Shown: positions 24,271-32,158 of the stretch, one piece after another
Layout: the number at the start of each line of letters is the position of its first letter
How positions within the stretch are numbered: position 1 is the stretch's first letter
NCBI RefSeq assembly: GCF_009755605.1
Contig: NZ_WPNZ01000029.1
Location: forward strand, 1 to 64,000
Direction of reading: 5' to 3'
DNA from: Streptomyces typhae
GTDB lineage: Bacteria > Actinomycetota > Actinomycetes > Streptomycetales > Streptomycetaceae
DNA length: 64,000 bases
Position numbers and translations under genes: made by a program
The notes under the pieces: model-generated
What the model was told of the DNA's origin: nothing
Databases searched by the model: none
The model's input: only the letters and a program-made list of their open reading frames with translations

Positions 24271-25089
24271 GTGAGTGCTGAACAAACTGAGCTCGCCTTC
24301 AACTGGAGCTGTCGGATCATGTCCGACAACGGCTGTGGCTTCCCGGCCCCGGGCCTGCACTCGTTCCTCTTCAAGCCGATGTTCGAAGTCGGCGGGTTCG
24401 AGTTCAACAAGGTGATGCTCCTCGCCCTGATCTCGACGGCGCTGGTGGTGACCTTCTTCTACGCCGCTTTCGGCCGGGCGAAGCTCGTCCCCGGCAAGCT
24501 GCAGCTGATCGGCGAGGCCGGCTACGACTTCGTACGCCGCGGGATCGTCTACGAGACCATGGGCAAGAAGGACGGCGAGAAGTACGTCCCCCTGATGGTC
24601 TCCCTGTTCTTCTTCATCTGGATCATGAACATCTGGTCGGTGATCCCGCTGGCCCAGTTCCCGGTGTCGTCGGTCATCGCCTACCCGTTCGTGCTCGCGG
24701 GCATCGTCTACTTCGTCTGGGTGCCCCTGACGTTCAAGCGCCACGGTTTCGTGGGCGGCTGGAAGAACATCACCGGCTACGACAACTCGCTCGGCCCGAT
24801 CAAGTGGCTCGTCGCGTTCATCGAGTTCTTCTCGAACCTGCTGGTGCGTCCCTTCACGCACGCGGTCCGGCTCTTCGCCAACATGTTCGCCGGTCACCTG
24901 ATGCTGGTGATGTTCACCGTCGCCTCCTGGTACCTGCTCAACAGCTGGCTGATCCCGGCCGCCGGTGTCTCCTTCGTGATGACCATCGCCATGATCGGCT
25001 TTGAACTCTTCGTGCAGGCAGTCCAGGCGTACGTCTTCGTGCTCCTCGCCTGCTCGTACATCCAGGGCGCTCTCGCCGAGCACCACTGA
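24271..25089 (+). CDS. atpB: F0F1 ATP synthase subunit A
   Basis: 272 residues, the membrane stator providing the proton half-channels. Six or so helices are visible. The essential arginine lies in the helix HAVRLFANMFAGH, and the last helices contain FELFVQAVQAYVFVLLACSYI. GTG 24271 is chosen: AAGGAG (24259-24264) sits six bases upstream, and the in-frame ATG at 24235 lacks a site. Confidence 0.96.
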   Translation: MSAEQTELAFNWSCRIMSDNGCGFPAPGLHSFLFKPMFEVGGFEFNKVMLLALISTALVVTFFYAAFGRAKLVPGKLQLIGEAGYDFVRRGIVYETMGKKDGEKYVPLMVSLFFFIWIMNIWSVIPLAQFPVSSVIAYPFVLAGIVYFVWVPLTFKRHGFVGGWKNITGYDNSLGPIKWLVAFIEFFSNLLVRPFTHAVRLFANMFAGHLMLVMFTVASWYLLNSWLIPAAGVSFVMTIAMIGFELFVQAVQAYVFVLLACSYIQGALAEHH

Positions 25090-25159
25090 GAACCCCCGAA
25101 CCCCCTAAGCGCCCGGTGGCCAACCCCCACCGGTCCATGAAAGAGAAGGAAGTAACGGC

Positions 25160-25405
25160 ATGTCCGCGACTCTCGAGCTCGCCGCCCTCCAGGGTGACAT
25201 CAAGGCCCTCGGCTCCATCGGCTACGGCCTCGCGGCCATCGGCCCCGGCATCGGTGTCGGCATCGTCTTCGGCAAGGGCACCGAGGCTCTCGCCCGTCAG
25301 CCCGAAGCTGCCGGTCTCATCCGTGCCAACCAGATCCTCGGTTTCGCCTTCTGTGAGGCGCTCGCCCTCATCGGCATCGTCATGCCGTTCGTCTACGGCT
25401 CCTGA
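25160..25405 (+). CDS. atpE: F0F1 ATP synthase subunit c
   Basis: 81 residues forming a hairpin of two helices. The first has the tight glycine motif GIGVGIVFGKG, the polar loop ARQPEA contacts the central stalk, and the proton-carrying Glu66 lies in AFCEALALIG. GAAGGAAG precedes ATG 25160. Confidence 0.98.
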   Translation: MSATLELAALQGDIKALGSIGYGLAAIGPGIGVGIVFGKGTEALARQPEAAGLIRANQILGFAFCEALALIGIVMPFVYGS

Positions 25406-25446
25406 TCGCCGCAGACGAATAGTCCCGTTCGACGAAAGGCACTGAT

Positions 25447-26001
25447 GTGATCGCCAACCTGGTTCAGCTGGCGGCCGAGCACGGGGAAGAGCAGAACCCG
25501 CTCATTCCCCCCGGCCCCGAGCTGCTTGTCGGCGCCATCGCCTTCGCCATCGTTTTCTTCTTCTTCTGGAAGAAGCTCCTCCCGAACATCAACAAGGTTC
25601 TGGAAGAGCGCCGGGAGGCGATCGAAGGCGGTATCGAGAAGGCCGAGGCCGCTCAGACCGAGGCCCAGAGCGTTCTTGAGCAGTACAAGGCTCAGCTCGC
25701 CGAGGCCCGCCACGAGGCCGCGCGGCTGCGCCAGGAGGCGCAGGAGCAGGGCGCTCAGCTCATCGCCGAGATGCGGGCCGAGGGCCAGCGTCAGCGCGAG
25801 GAGATCGTCGCCGCCGGCCACTCCCAGATCGAGGCCGACCGCAAGGCCGCCGCGCAGTCGCTGCGTCAGGACGTGGGCCAGCTGGCCACCGAACTGGCCG
25901 GCAAGCTGGTGGGTGAGTCCCTTGAGGAGCACGCCCGCCAGAGCCGCACGATCGACCGCTTCCTCGACGAGCTCGACGCGAAGGCAGAGGCGACTCGATG
26001 A
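25447..26001 (+). CDS. atpF: F0F1 ATP synthase subunit b
   Basis: 184 residues. One N-terminal membrane helix (about 29-48, ending FFFFWKKLLP) precedes a long amphipathic coiled coil rich in Ala, Glu, Gln and Arg that forms the peripheral stalk. GTG 25447 follows CGAAAGG. The stop overlaps the atpH start (ATGA). Confidence 0.97.
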   Translation: MIANLVQLAAEHGEEQNPLIPPGPELLVGAIAFAIVFFFFWKKLLPNINKVLEERREAIEGGIEKAEAAQTEAQSVLEQYKAQLAEARHEAARLRQEAQEQGAQLIAEMRAEGQRQREEIVAAGHSQIEADRKAAAQSLRQDVGQLATELAGKLVGESLEEHARQSRTIDRFLDELDAKAEATR

Positions 26002-26819
26002 CCGCGCACGGAGCCAGCCGCGAGGCCCTTGCCGCCGCCCGTGAGCGTCTGGACGCGCTGACCGACAACACCTCGGTCGACGCGAGGCTGCTGGCCGACG
26101 AGCTGGCCGCGGTCACCGCGCTGCTGCACCGCGAGGTCTCGCTGCGACGGGTCCTGACCGACCCGGCGCAGGCCGGCGAGGCCAAGGCGGAGCTGGCCGG
26201 GCGGCTGCTCGGCGGCAAGGTCGGCGGCGAGACCGCGGACCTGGTGGCCGGCCTGGTGCGCTCCCGCTGGTCGCAGCCCCGCGACCTGGTGGACGCCCTG
26301 GAGGAGCTCGCCGACCTCGCCGACCTGACCGCCGCGCAGAAGTCGGGCGCGCTGGACACCGTCGAGGACGAGCTGTTCCGCTTCGGCCGGATCGTGGCCT
26401 CGAACACCGGTCTTCGCGCGGCGCTCACCGACCGTGCCGCGTCCGCCGCGGCCAAGAGCGAGCTGCTGCGCAGCCTGCTCGGCGGGCGTGCGGACGCCAC
26501 CACGGAGCGCCTTGTCACGCGTCTTGTGACCGCGCCCCGTGGACGTAGCCTGGAAGGGGGACTCGAGTCCCTCTCCAAGCTGGCCGCGGACCGCCGGGAG
26601 CGCATGGTCGCCGTCGTCACCTCGGCTGTTCCGCTTGCGGACCAGCAGAAGGAGCGGCTCGGTGCGGCGCTTGCGAAGATCTACGGCCGCCGGATGCATC
26701 TGAACCTGGACGTGGACCCCGCGGTCCTCGGCGGGATCCGGGTGCAGGTGGGCGACGAGGTCATCAACGGCTCCATCGCGGACCGCATCGAGGACGCGCA
26801 CCGCCGCATGGCGGGCTAA
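25998..26819 (+). CDS. atpH: F0F1 ATP synthase subunit delta
   Basis: 273 residues, longer than the usual 180 because of an N-terminal and central helical extension, a typical feature of Streptomyces delta. The C-terminal portion shows the conserved VVTSAVPLADQQKERLGAAL and GGIRVQVGDEVINGSI. It caps the alpha3beta3 head and joins it to subunit b. ATG overlaps the atpF stop by 4 bp. Confidence 0.96.
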   Translation: MTAHGASREALAAARERLDALTDNTSVDARLLADELAAVTALLHREVSLRRVLTDPAQAGEAKAELAGRLLGGKVGGETADLVAGLVRSRWSQPRDLVDALEELADLADLTAAQKSGALDTVEDELFRFGRIVASNTGLRAALTDRAASAAAKSELLRSLLGGRADATTERLVTRLVTAPRGRSLEGGLESLSKLAADRRERMVAVVTSAVPLADQQKERLGAALAKIYGRRMHLNLDVDPAVLGGIRVQVGDEVINGSIADRIEDAHRRMAG

Positions 26820-26840
26820 CAACGCAATATGCAGGACAAC

Positions 26841-26918
26841 GGCCCTGGTTGGGCCGTGCAGAGGATGCAAAGTTTCTGGGGGGAGCCCCCAGATCCCCCA
26901 AAGAAACTTCGGGCCCAA
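26841..26918 (+). promoter_or_regulatory. Structured RNA element between atpH and atpA
   Basis: Nested inverted repeats occupy the 120-bp gap. TTGGGCC (26849-26855) can pair with GGCCCAA (26912-26918), and AAGTTTCT (26870-26877) with AGAAACTT (26902-26909). GGGGG (26878-26882) can pair with either CCCCC 26895-26899 or CCCCC 26886-26890. GGCCC (26841-26845) competes for GGGCC. The ribosome site follows at 26921-26925, just outside the structure. Confidence 0.6.
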
Positions 26919-26939
26919 CAAGGAGAGCAGGGAACCCAG

Positions 26940-28529
26940 ATGGCGGAGCTCACGATCCGGCCGGAGGAGATCCGGGACGCGCTGGAGAACTTTGTCCAGG
27001 CGTACAAGCCGGACGCGGCCTCGCGCGAGGAGGTCGGTACGGTCACCCTGGCCGGCGATGGCATCGCGAAGGTCGAGGGCCTGCCCTCGGCCATGGCCAA
27101 CGAACTGCTGAAGTTCGAGGACGGGACCCTTGGTCTCGCGCTGAACCTGGAAGAGCGCGAGATCGGTTCGATCATCCTCGGCGAGTTCAGCGGCATCGAG
27201 GAGGGTCAGTCGGTGCAGCGCACCGGCGAGGTCCTTTCGGTCGCGGTGGGCGAGGGCTACCTCGGCCGCGTCGTCGACCCGCTCGGCAACCCGATCGACG
27301 GCCTCGGCGAGATCGAGACGTCCGGCCGCCGCGCCCTCGAGCTGCAGGCTCCGGGCGTCATGGCCCGTAAGTCGGTGCACGAGCCGATGGAGACGGGCTA
27401 CAAGGCCGTCGACGCCATGACCCCGATCGGCCGCGGCCAGCGTCAGCTGGTCATCGGCGACCGCCAGACCGGCAAGACCGCCCTGGCCGTCGACACGATC
27501 ATCAACCAGCGCGACAACTGGCGCACCGGCGACCCGAAGAAGCAGGTTCGCTGCGTCTACGTCGCCATCGGTCAGAAGGGCTCGACCATCGCCTCCGTGC
27601 GTGGTGCCCTCGAAGAGGCCGGCGCCCTGGAGTACACGACCATCGTCGCCGCCCCGGCGTCCGACCCGGCCGGCTTCAAGTACCTGGCGCCGTACACCGG
27701 CTCGGCCATCGGCCAGCAGTGGATGTACGAGGGCAAGCACGTCCTCATCATCTTCGACGACCTCTCGAAGCAGGCCGACGCCTACCGCGCCGTGTCCCTG
27801 CTGCTCCGCCGCCCGCCGGGGCGCGAGGCCTACCCCGGTGACGTCTTCTACCTGCACTCCCGCCTCCTGGAGCGCTGCGCCAAGCTCTCCGACGAGATGG
27901 GCGCGGGCTCGATGACCGGTCTGCCGATCGTCGAGACGAAGGCCAACGACGTCTCGGCGTTCATCCCGACCAACGTCATCTCCATCACCGACGGCCAGTG
28001 CTTCCTGGAGTCGGACCTGTTCAACGCCGGTCAGCGCCCCGCGCTGAACGTCGGTATCTCCGTGTCCCGAGTCGGTGGTTCCGCTCAGCACAAGGCGATG
28101 CGTCAGGTCTCCGGACGACTGCGCGTGGACCTCGCCCAGTTCCGTGAGCTGGAGGCGTTCGCCGCCTTCGGTTCCGACCTGGACGCCGCGTCGAAGGCGC
28201 AGCTGGAGCGCGGTCAGCGCATGGTCGAGTTGCTCAAGCAGGCGCAGTACCAGCCGATGGCCACCGAGGACCAGGTCGTCTCCATCTGGGCCGGCACCAC
28301 CGGCCGGATGGACGATGTGCCGGTCGTCGACATCCGCCGCTTCGAGCGTGAGCTGCTCGACTACCTGCACCGCAAGGAGCAGGGCCTGATGACCTCCATC
28401 AAGGAGGGCGCCAAGATGTCGGACGACACGATCACGGCCATCGGCGACGCCGTCGCGGACTTCAAGAAGCAGTTCGAGACCTCGGACGGGAAGCTTCTCG
28501 GCGAGGACGCTCCGGCCGCTGCCAAGTGA
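26940..28529 (+). CDS. atpA: F0F1 ATP synthase subunit alpha
   Basis: 529 residues. A nucleotide-binding but non-catalytic head subunit. The P-loop is GDRQTGKT (K179), and VGGSAQHKAMRQVSG contains the conserved Arg finger region. ATG 26940 follows AAGGAGAG. An in-frame ATG at 26829 would add 37 residues translated through the hairpin element and is rejected. Confidence 0.98.
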   Translation: MAELTIRPEEIRDALENFVQAYKPDAASREEVGTVTLAGDGIAKVEGLPSAMANELLKFEDGTLGLALNLEEREIGSIILGEFSGIEEGQSVQRTGEVLSVAVGEGYLGRVVDPLGNPIDGLGEIETSGRRALELQAPGVMARKSVHEPMETGYKAVDAMTPIGRGQRQLVIGDRQTGKTALAVDTIINQRDNWRTGDPKKQVRCVYVAIGQKGSTIASVRGALEEAGALEYTTIVAAPASDPAGFKYLAPYTGSAIGQQWMYEGKHVLIIFDDLSKQADAYRAVSLLLRRPPGREAYPGDVFYLHSRLLERCAKLSDEMGAGSMTGLPIVETKANDVSAFIPTNVISITDGQCFLESDLFNAGQRPALNVGISVSRVGGSAQHKAMRQVSGRLRVDLAQFRELEAFAAFGSDLDAASKAQLERGQRMVELLKQAQYQPMATEDQVVSIWAGTTGRMDDVPVVDIRRFERELLDYLHRKEQGLMTSIKEGAKMSDDTITAIGDAVADFKKQFETSDGKLLGEDAPAAAK

Positions 28530-28550
28530 CGTAAGGAAGGGACCTGACTC

Positions 28551-29468
28551 ATGGGAGCCCAGCTCCGGGTCTACAAGCGTCGCATCCGATCCGTCACCGC
28601 GACCAAGAAGATCACCAAGGCGATGGAGATGATCGCCGCCTCGCGCGTCGTCAAGGCGCAGCGCAAGGTGGCGGCCTCCACGCCGTACGCGACCGAGCTC
28701 ACCCGCGCGGTCACGGCGGTGGGAACCGGCTCGAACACCAAGCACCCGCTGACGACGGAGGCACAGACGGCGACGCGAGCCGCCGTCCTCCTGCTGACCA
28801 GCGACCGCGGTCTGGCCGGCGCCTTCAACTCCAACGCCATCAAGGCCGCGGAGCTGCTGACCGCGCGTCTGGAGGCGGAGGGCAAGGAGGTCGACTCGTA
28901 CATCGTCGGTCGCCGTGGTGTCGCCCACTACAACTTCCGCGAGCGCAAGATCGCGCAGCAGTGGACGGGCTTCACCGACCAGCCCGAGTACGCGGACGCC
29001 AAGACGGTCGCGGGTCCGCTGATCGAGGCCATCGAGAAGGACACGGCCGAGGGCGGTGTGGACGAGCTCCACATCGTCTACACCGAGTTCGTCTCGATGA
29101 TGACGCAGACGGCCATCGACAGCCGCCTGCTGCCGCTCAGCCTCGACGCGGTGGCCGAGGAGTCGTCCGCCAAGGACGAGATCCTGCCGCTGTACGACTT
29201 CGAGCCGTCGGCGGAGGACGTCCTCGACGCCCTGCTGCCGCGCTACGTCGAGAGCCGCATCTACAACGCGCTGCTCCAGTCGGCTGCCTCCAAGCACGCC
29301 GCCACACGCCGCGCGATGAAGTCGGCGACCGACAACGCCGGAGACCTGATCAACAATCTGTCCCGGCTTGCCAACGCGGCCCGCCAGGCCGAAATCACCC
29401 AGGAAATCAGCGAGATCGTTGGTGGCGCGTCCGCGCTGGCCGACGCGACCGCGGGGAGTGACAAGTAA
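28551..29468 (+). CDS. atpG: F0F1 ATP synthase subunit gamma
   Basis: 305 residues, the central rotor shaft. The N-terminal helix MGAQLRVYKRRIRSVTATKK and the C-terminal helix RAMKSATDNAGDLINNLSRL are the conserved coiled-coil pair. The central Rossmann-like domain has LLTSDRGLAGAFN. It sits 21 bp after atpA. Its stop shares one base with the atpD start (TAATG). Confidence 0.98.
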   Translation: MGAQLRVYKRRIRSVTATKKITKAMEMIAASRVVKAQRKVAASTPYATELTRAVTAVGTGSNTKHPLTTEAQTATRAAVLLLTSDRGLAGAFNSNAIKAAELLTARLEAEGKEVDSYIVGRRGVAHYNFRERKIAQQWTGFTDQPEYADAKTVAGPLIEAIEKDTAEGGVDELHIVYTEFVSMMTQTAIDSRLLPLSLDAVAEESSAKDEILPLYDFEPSAEDVLDALLPRYVESRIYNALLQSAASKHAATRRAMKSATDNAGDLINNLSRLANAARQAEITQEISEIVGGASALADATAGSDK

Positions 29469-30904
29469 TGACGACCACAGTTGAGACGGCCGTTGCCACG
29501 GGCCGCGTCGCCCGGGTCATCGGCCCGGTCGTCGACGTGGAGTTCCCCGTCGACGCGATGCCGGACATCTACAACGCCCTGCACGTCGAGGTCGCCGACC
29601 CGGCGCAGGACGGCGCGAAGAAGACCCTGACGCTCGAGGTCGCCCAGCACCTCGGTGACGGCCTGGTCCGCGCCATCTCCATGCAGCCCACCGACGGCCT
29701 GGTCCGCCAGGCCCCGGTGACCGACACCGGCGACGGCATCACCGTCCCGGTCGGTGACTTCACCAAGGGCAAGGTGTTCAACACCCTCGGCGAGGTCCTG
29801 AACGTCGACGAGCAGTACACGGGCGACCGCTGGTCCATCCACCGCAAGGCCCCGAACTTCGACGAGCTCGAGTCGAAGACCGAGATGTTCGAGACCGGCG
29901 TCAAGGTCATCGACCTTCTCACCCCGTACGTCAAGGGTGGAAAGATCGGTCTGTTCGGCGGTGCCGGTGTCGGCAAGACGGTGCTCATCCAGGAGATGAT
30001 CTACCGCGTCGCCAACAACCACGACGGTGTCTCCGTGTTCGCCGGTGTCGGTGAGCGCACCCGTGAGGGCAACGACCTCATCGAGGAGATGTCGGACTCG
30101 GGCGTCATCGACAAGACCGCCCTTGTCTTCGGCCAGATGGACGAGCCCCCGGGCACCCGTCTGCGCGTGGCCCTCGCCGGTCTGACCATGGCGGAGTACT
30201 TCCGCGATGTGCAGAAGCAGGACGTGCTGTTCTTCATCGACAACATCTTCCGCTTCACGCAGGCCGGTTCCGAGGTCTCGACCCTGCTCGGCCGTATGCC
30301 CTCCGCGGTGGGCTACCAGCCGAACCTGGCCGACGAGATGGGTCTCCTCCAGGAGCGCATCACCTCGACCCGTGGTCACTCGATCACCTCGATGCAGGCG
30401 ATCTACGTCCCCGCGGACGACCTGACCGACCCGGCCCCGGCCACCACGTTCGCCCACCTCGACGCGACGACGGTGCTCTCCCGTCCGATCTCGGAGAAGG
30501 GCATCTACCCGGCCGTGGACCCGCTGGACTCCACGTCCCGCATCCTGGACCCGCGGTACATCGCGCAGGACCACTACGACACCGCCATGCGGGTCAAGAA
30601 CATCCTGCAGAAGTACAAGGACCTCCAGGACATCATCGCCATTCTCGGCATCGACGAGCTCGGCGAGGAGGACAAGCTGGTCGTCTCCCGCGCCCGTCGC
30701 GTGGAGCGCTTCCTGTCGCAGAACACGCACGTCGCCAAGCAGTTCACCGGCGTCGACGGTTCGGACGTCCCGCTGGACGAGTCGATCGCGGCCTTCAACG
30801 CGATCTGCGACGGCGAGTACGACCACTTCCCCGAGCAGGCGTTCTTCATGTGCGGTGGCCTGGAGGACCTCAAGGCCAACGCGAAGGAACTCGGCGTTTC
30901 CTGA
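29468..30904 (+). CDS. atpD: F0F1 ATP synthase subunit beta
   Basis: 478 residues, the catalytic subunit. The P-loop is GGAGVGKT (K170), the catalytic glutamate lies in GVGERTREGNDL, and Walker B is DVLFFIDNIFRF. The DELSEED-equivalent segment reads GIDELGEEDK. Length is standard. Confidence 0.99.
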   Translation: MTTTVETAVATGRVARVIGPVVDVEFPVDAMPDIYNALHVEVADPAQDGAKKTLTLEVAQHLGDGLVRAISMQPTDGLVRQAPVTDTGDGITVPVGDFTKGKVFNTLGEVLNVDEQYTGDRWSIHRKAPNFDELESKTEMFETGVKVIDLLTPYVKGGKIGLFGGAGVGKTVLIQEMIYRVANNHDGVSVFAGVGERTREGNDLIEEMSDSGVIDKTALVFGQMDEPPGTRLRVALAGLTMAEYFRDVQKQDVLFFIDNIFRFTQAGSEVSTLLGRMPSAVGYQPNLADEMGLLQERITSTRGHSITSMQAIYVPADDLTDPAPATTFAHLDATTVLSRPISEKGIYPAVDPLDSTSRILDPRYIAQDHYDTAMRVKNILQKYKDLQDIIAILGIDELGEEDKLVVSRARRVERFLSQNTHVAKQFTGVDGSDVPLDESIAAFNAICDGEYDHFPEQAFFMCGGLEDLKANAKELGVS

Positions 30905-30922
30905 GTCTCCCGACTCACCCGG

Positions 30923-30968
30923 AGAGGGGCGGGTGCACCCCGCGCACGGGGCCGCGTCCCGCCCCTCT
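30923..30968 (+). terminator. Intercistronic hairpin between atpD and atpC
   Basis: AGAGGGGCGGG (30923-30933) pairs perfectly with CCCGCCCCTCT (30958-30968). The stop-to-start gap is 132 bp, long for this operon. It could act as a partial terminator or RNA-stability element lowering epsilon expression. Confidence 0.6.
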
Positions 30969-31036
30969 TCCTACGCCCTCTAGAATTTGACCCAACACCC
31001 GGCTGAACCGCCGGGTGGTGACCCGAGGAGCCACCC

Positions 31037-31411
31037 TTGGCTGCTGAGCTGCATGTCGAGCTGGTCGCCGCGGACCGCAGTGTCTGGTCCGGTGAGGCCA
31101 CCCTGGTCGTCGCGCGCACCACGTCCGGCGACATCGGCGTCATGCCCGGTCACCAGCCGCTGCTCGGTGTGCTGGAGTCGGGCCCGGTGACCATCCGCAC
31201 CAGTGACGGCGGGACCGTCGTCGCCGCGGTGCACGGCGGATTCATCTCGTTCGCCGACAACAAGCTGTCGCTGCTCGCCGAGATCGCCGAGCTCTCCGAC
31301 GAGATCGACGTCCAGCGTGCGGAGCGGGCGTTCGAGCGTGCCAAGTCGGAGGCGGACGCCTCCGCCGAGCGGCGCGCCGACGTCCGACTGCGGGCGGTGG
31401 CGGCGCGCTGA
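31037..31411 (+). CDS. atpC: F0F1 ATP synthase subunit epsilon
   Basis: 124 residues. The N-terminal beta-sandwich (GDIGVMPGHQPLLGVL) is followed by a two-helix C-terminus (RAERAFERAKSEADASAERR) that can inhibit ATP hydrolysis. The start is TTG 31037, eight bases after GAGGAG. It ends the atp operon. Confidence 0.97.
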   Translation: MAAELHVELVAADRSVWSGEATLVVARTTSGDIGVMPGHQPLLGVLESGPVTIRTSDGGTVVAAVHGGFISFADNKLSLLAEIAELSDEIDVQRAERAFERAKSEADASAERRADVRLRAVAAR

Positions 31412-31434
31412 CCCCAGCGCGTGGCGTGATGTGA

Positions 31435-31482
31435 CTCAGCCGCGGCCGGGTCCGGAGCTCTCCGGACCGGGTCGCGGCTGAG
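31435..31482 (+). terminator. Terminator of the atp operon
   Basis: CTCAGCCGCG (31435-31444) pairs with CGCGGCTGAG (31473-31482), and inside it GGTCCGGA (31449-31456) pairs with TCCGGACC (31461-31468). This is a long stem 24 bp after atpC with no U-run. Confidence 0.8.
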
Positions 31483-31559
31483 GCGATGCGGGTGCAGTTT
31501 CGGGTGCGGTTGTTTGGTCCGTTTCGAGAAGTCGTGTTGAGGCGAGGAGGTCGGTGCCG

Positions 31560-32018
31560 ATGATCCTCGTGACGCTCGTGTGCGGACTTGTGTTGATCGC
31601 GCTGGTGGTGCTGGGACTCTTCGTCTTCGGGCTGCGACGCCGGCTCATCCAGCGCTCCGGCGGCACCTTCGACTGCAGCCTGCGCTGGCACGCGCCGAAA
31701 CCCGACGAGAGCGCCGACACCTCCGGCAAGGGCTGGGGCTACGGAGTCGCCCGCTACAACGGGGACCGCGTCGAGTGGTTCCGCGTCTTCTCCTACGCCC
31801 CCCGGCCCCGCCGCATCCTGGAACGCTCGGCGATCGAGGTCGTCGACCGCCGCGCCCCCGACGGCGAGGAGGAGCTGGCTCTCCTCTCCGACGCCGTCGT
31901 CCTCGGCTGTCTGCACCGCGGGGTACGTCTTGAGCTCGCGATGAGCGAGGACGCGCTCACCGGTTTCCTCGCCTGGCTGGAGGCGGCGCCTCCCGGCCAG
32001 CGGGTGAACGTGGCCTGA
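31560..32018 (+). CDS. DUF2550 family membrane-anchored protein
   Basis: 152 residues. A single N-terminal membrane helix (about 2-23, then RRRLIQRSGGTFDCSLRW) is followed by a soluble domain with GWGYGVARYNGDRVEWFRVFSY. It belongs to DUF2550, an actinobacterial family that commonly follows atpC; the function is unknown. ATG 31560 is placed 9 bases after GAGGAGG; GTG 31554 would be too close. Confidence 0.85.
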   Translation: MILVTLVCGLVLIALVVLGLFVFGLRRRLIQRSGGTFDCSLRWHAPKPDESADTSGKGWGYGVARYNGDRVEWFRVFSYAPRPRRILERSAIEVVDRRAPDGEEELALLSDAVVLGCLHRGVRLELAMSEDALTGFLAWLEAAPPGQRVNVA

Positions 32019-32085
32019 GCGCCGCGAAGGGGGGCGCGGCCGACAGCGCGCCCGGCCCCCACGACGAGCGGCCGGACAGCACGGA

Positions 32086-32126
32086 GAAGCCGGGGAGACA
32101 GGGGGCGTTCCTGTCTCCCCGGCTTC
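32086..32126. terminator. Bidirectional terminator between DUF2550 and chitinase genes
   Basis: Positions 32086-32102 and 32110-32126 are perfect 17-bp inverted arms with a 7-nt loop, placed between two convergent genes. Confidence 0.9.
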
Positions 32127-32158
32127 GTTCGGGGTGGGTGGCCGCGGGCCGCCCGGTG

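Noticed and set aside
26829..26939. Longer AtpA start at 26829
   Set aside because: It would translate the hairpin element; the AAGGAG site and the family start favour 26940.
25866..29297. Long antisense frame across atpF-atpG
   Set aside because: It is the complement of conserved ATP synthase genes.
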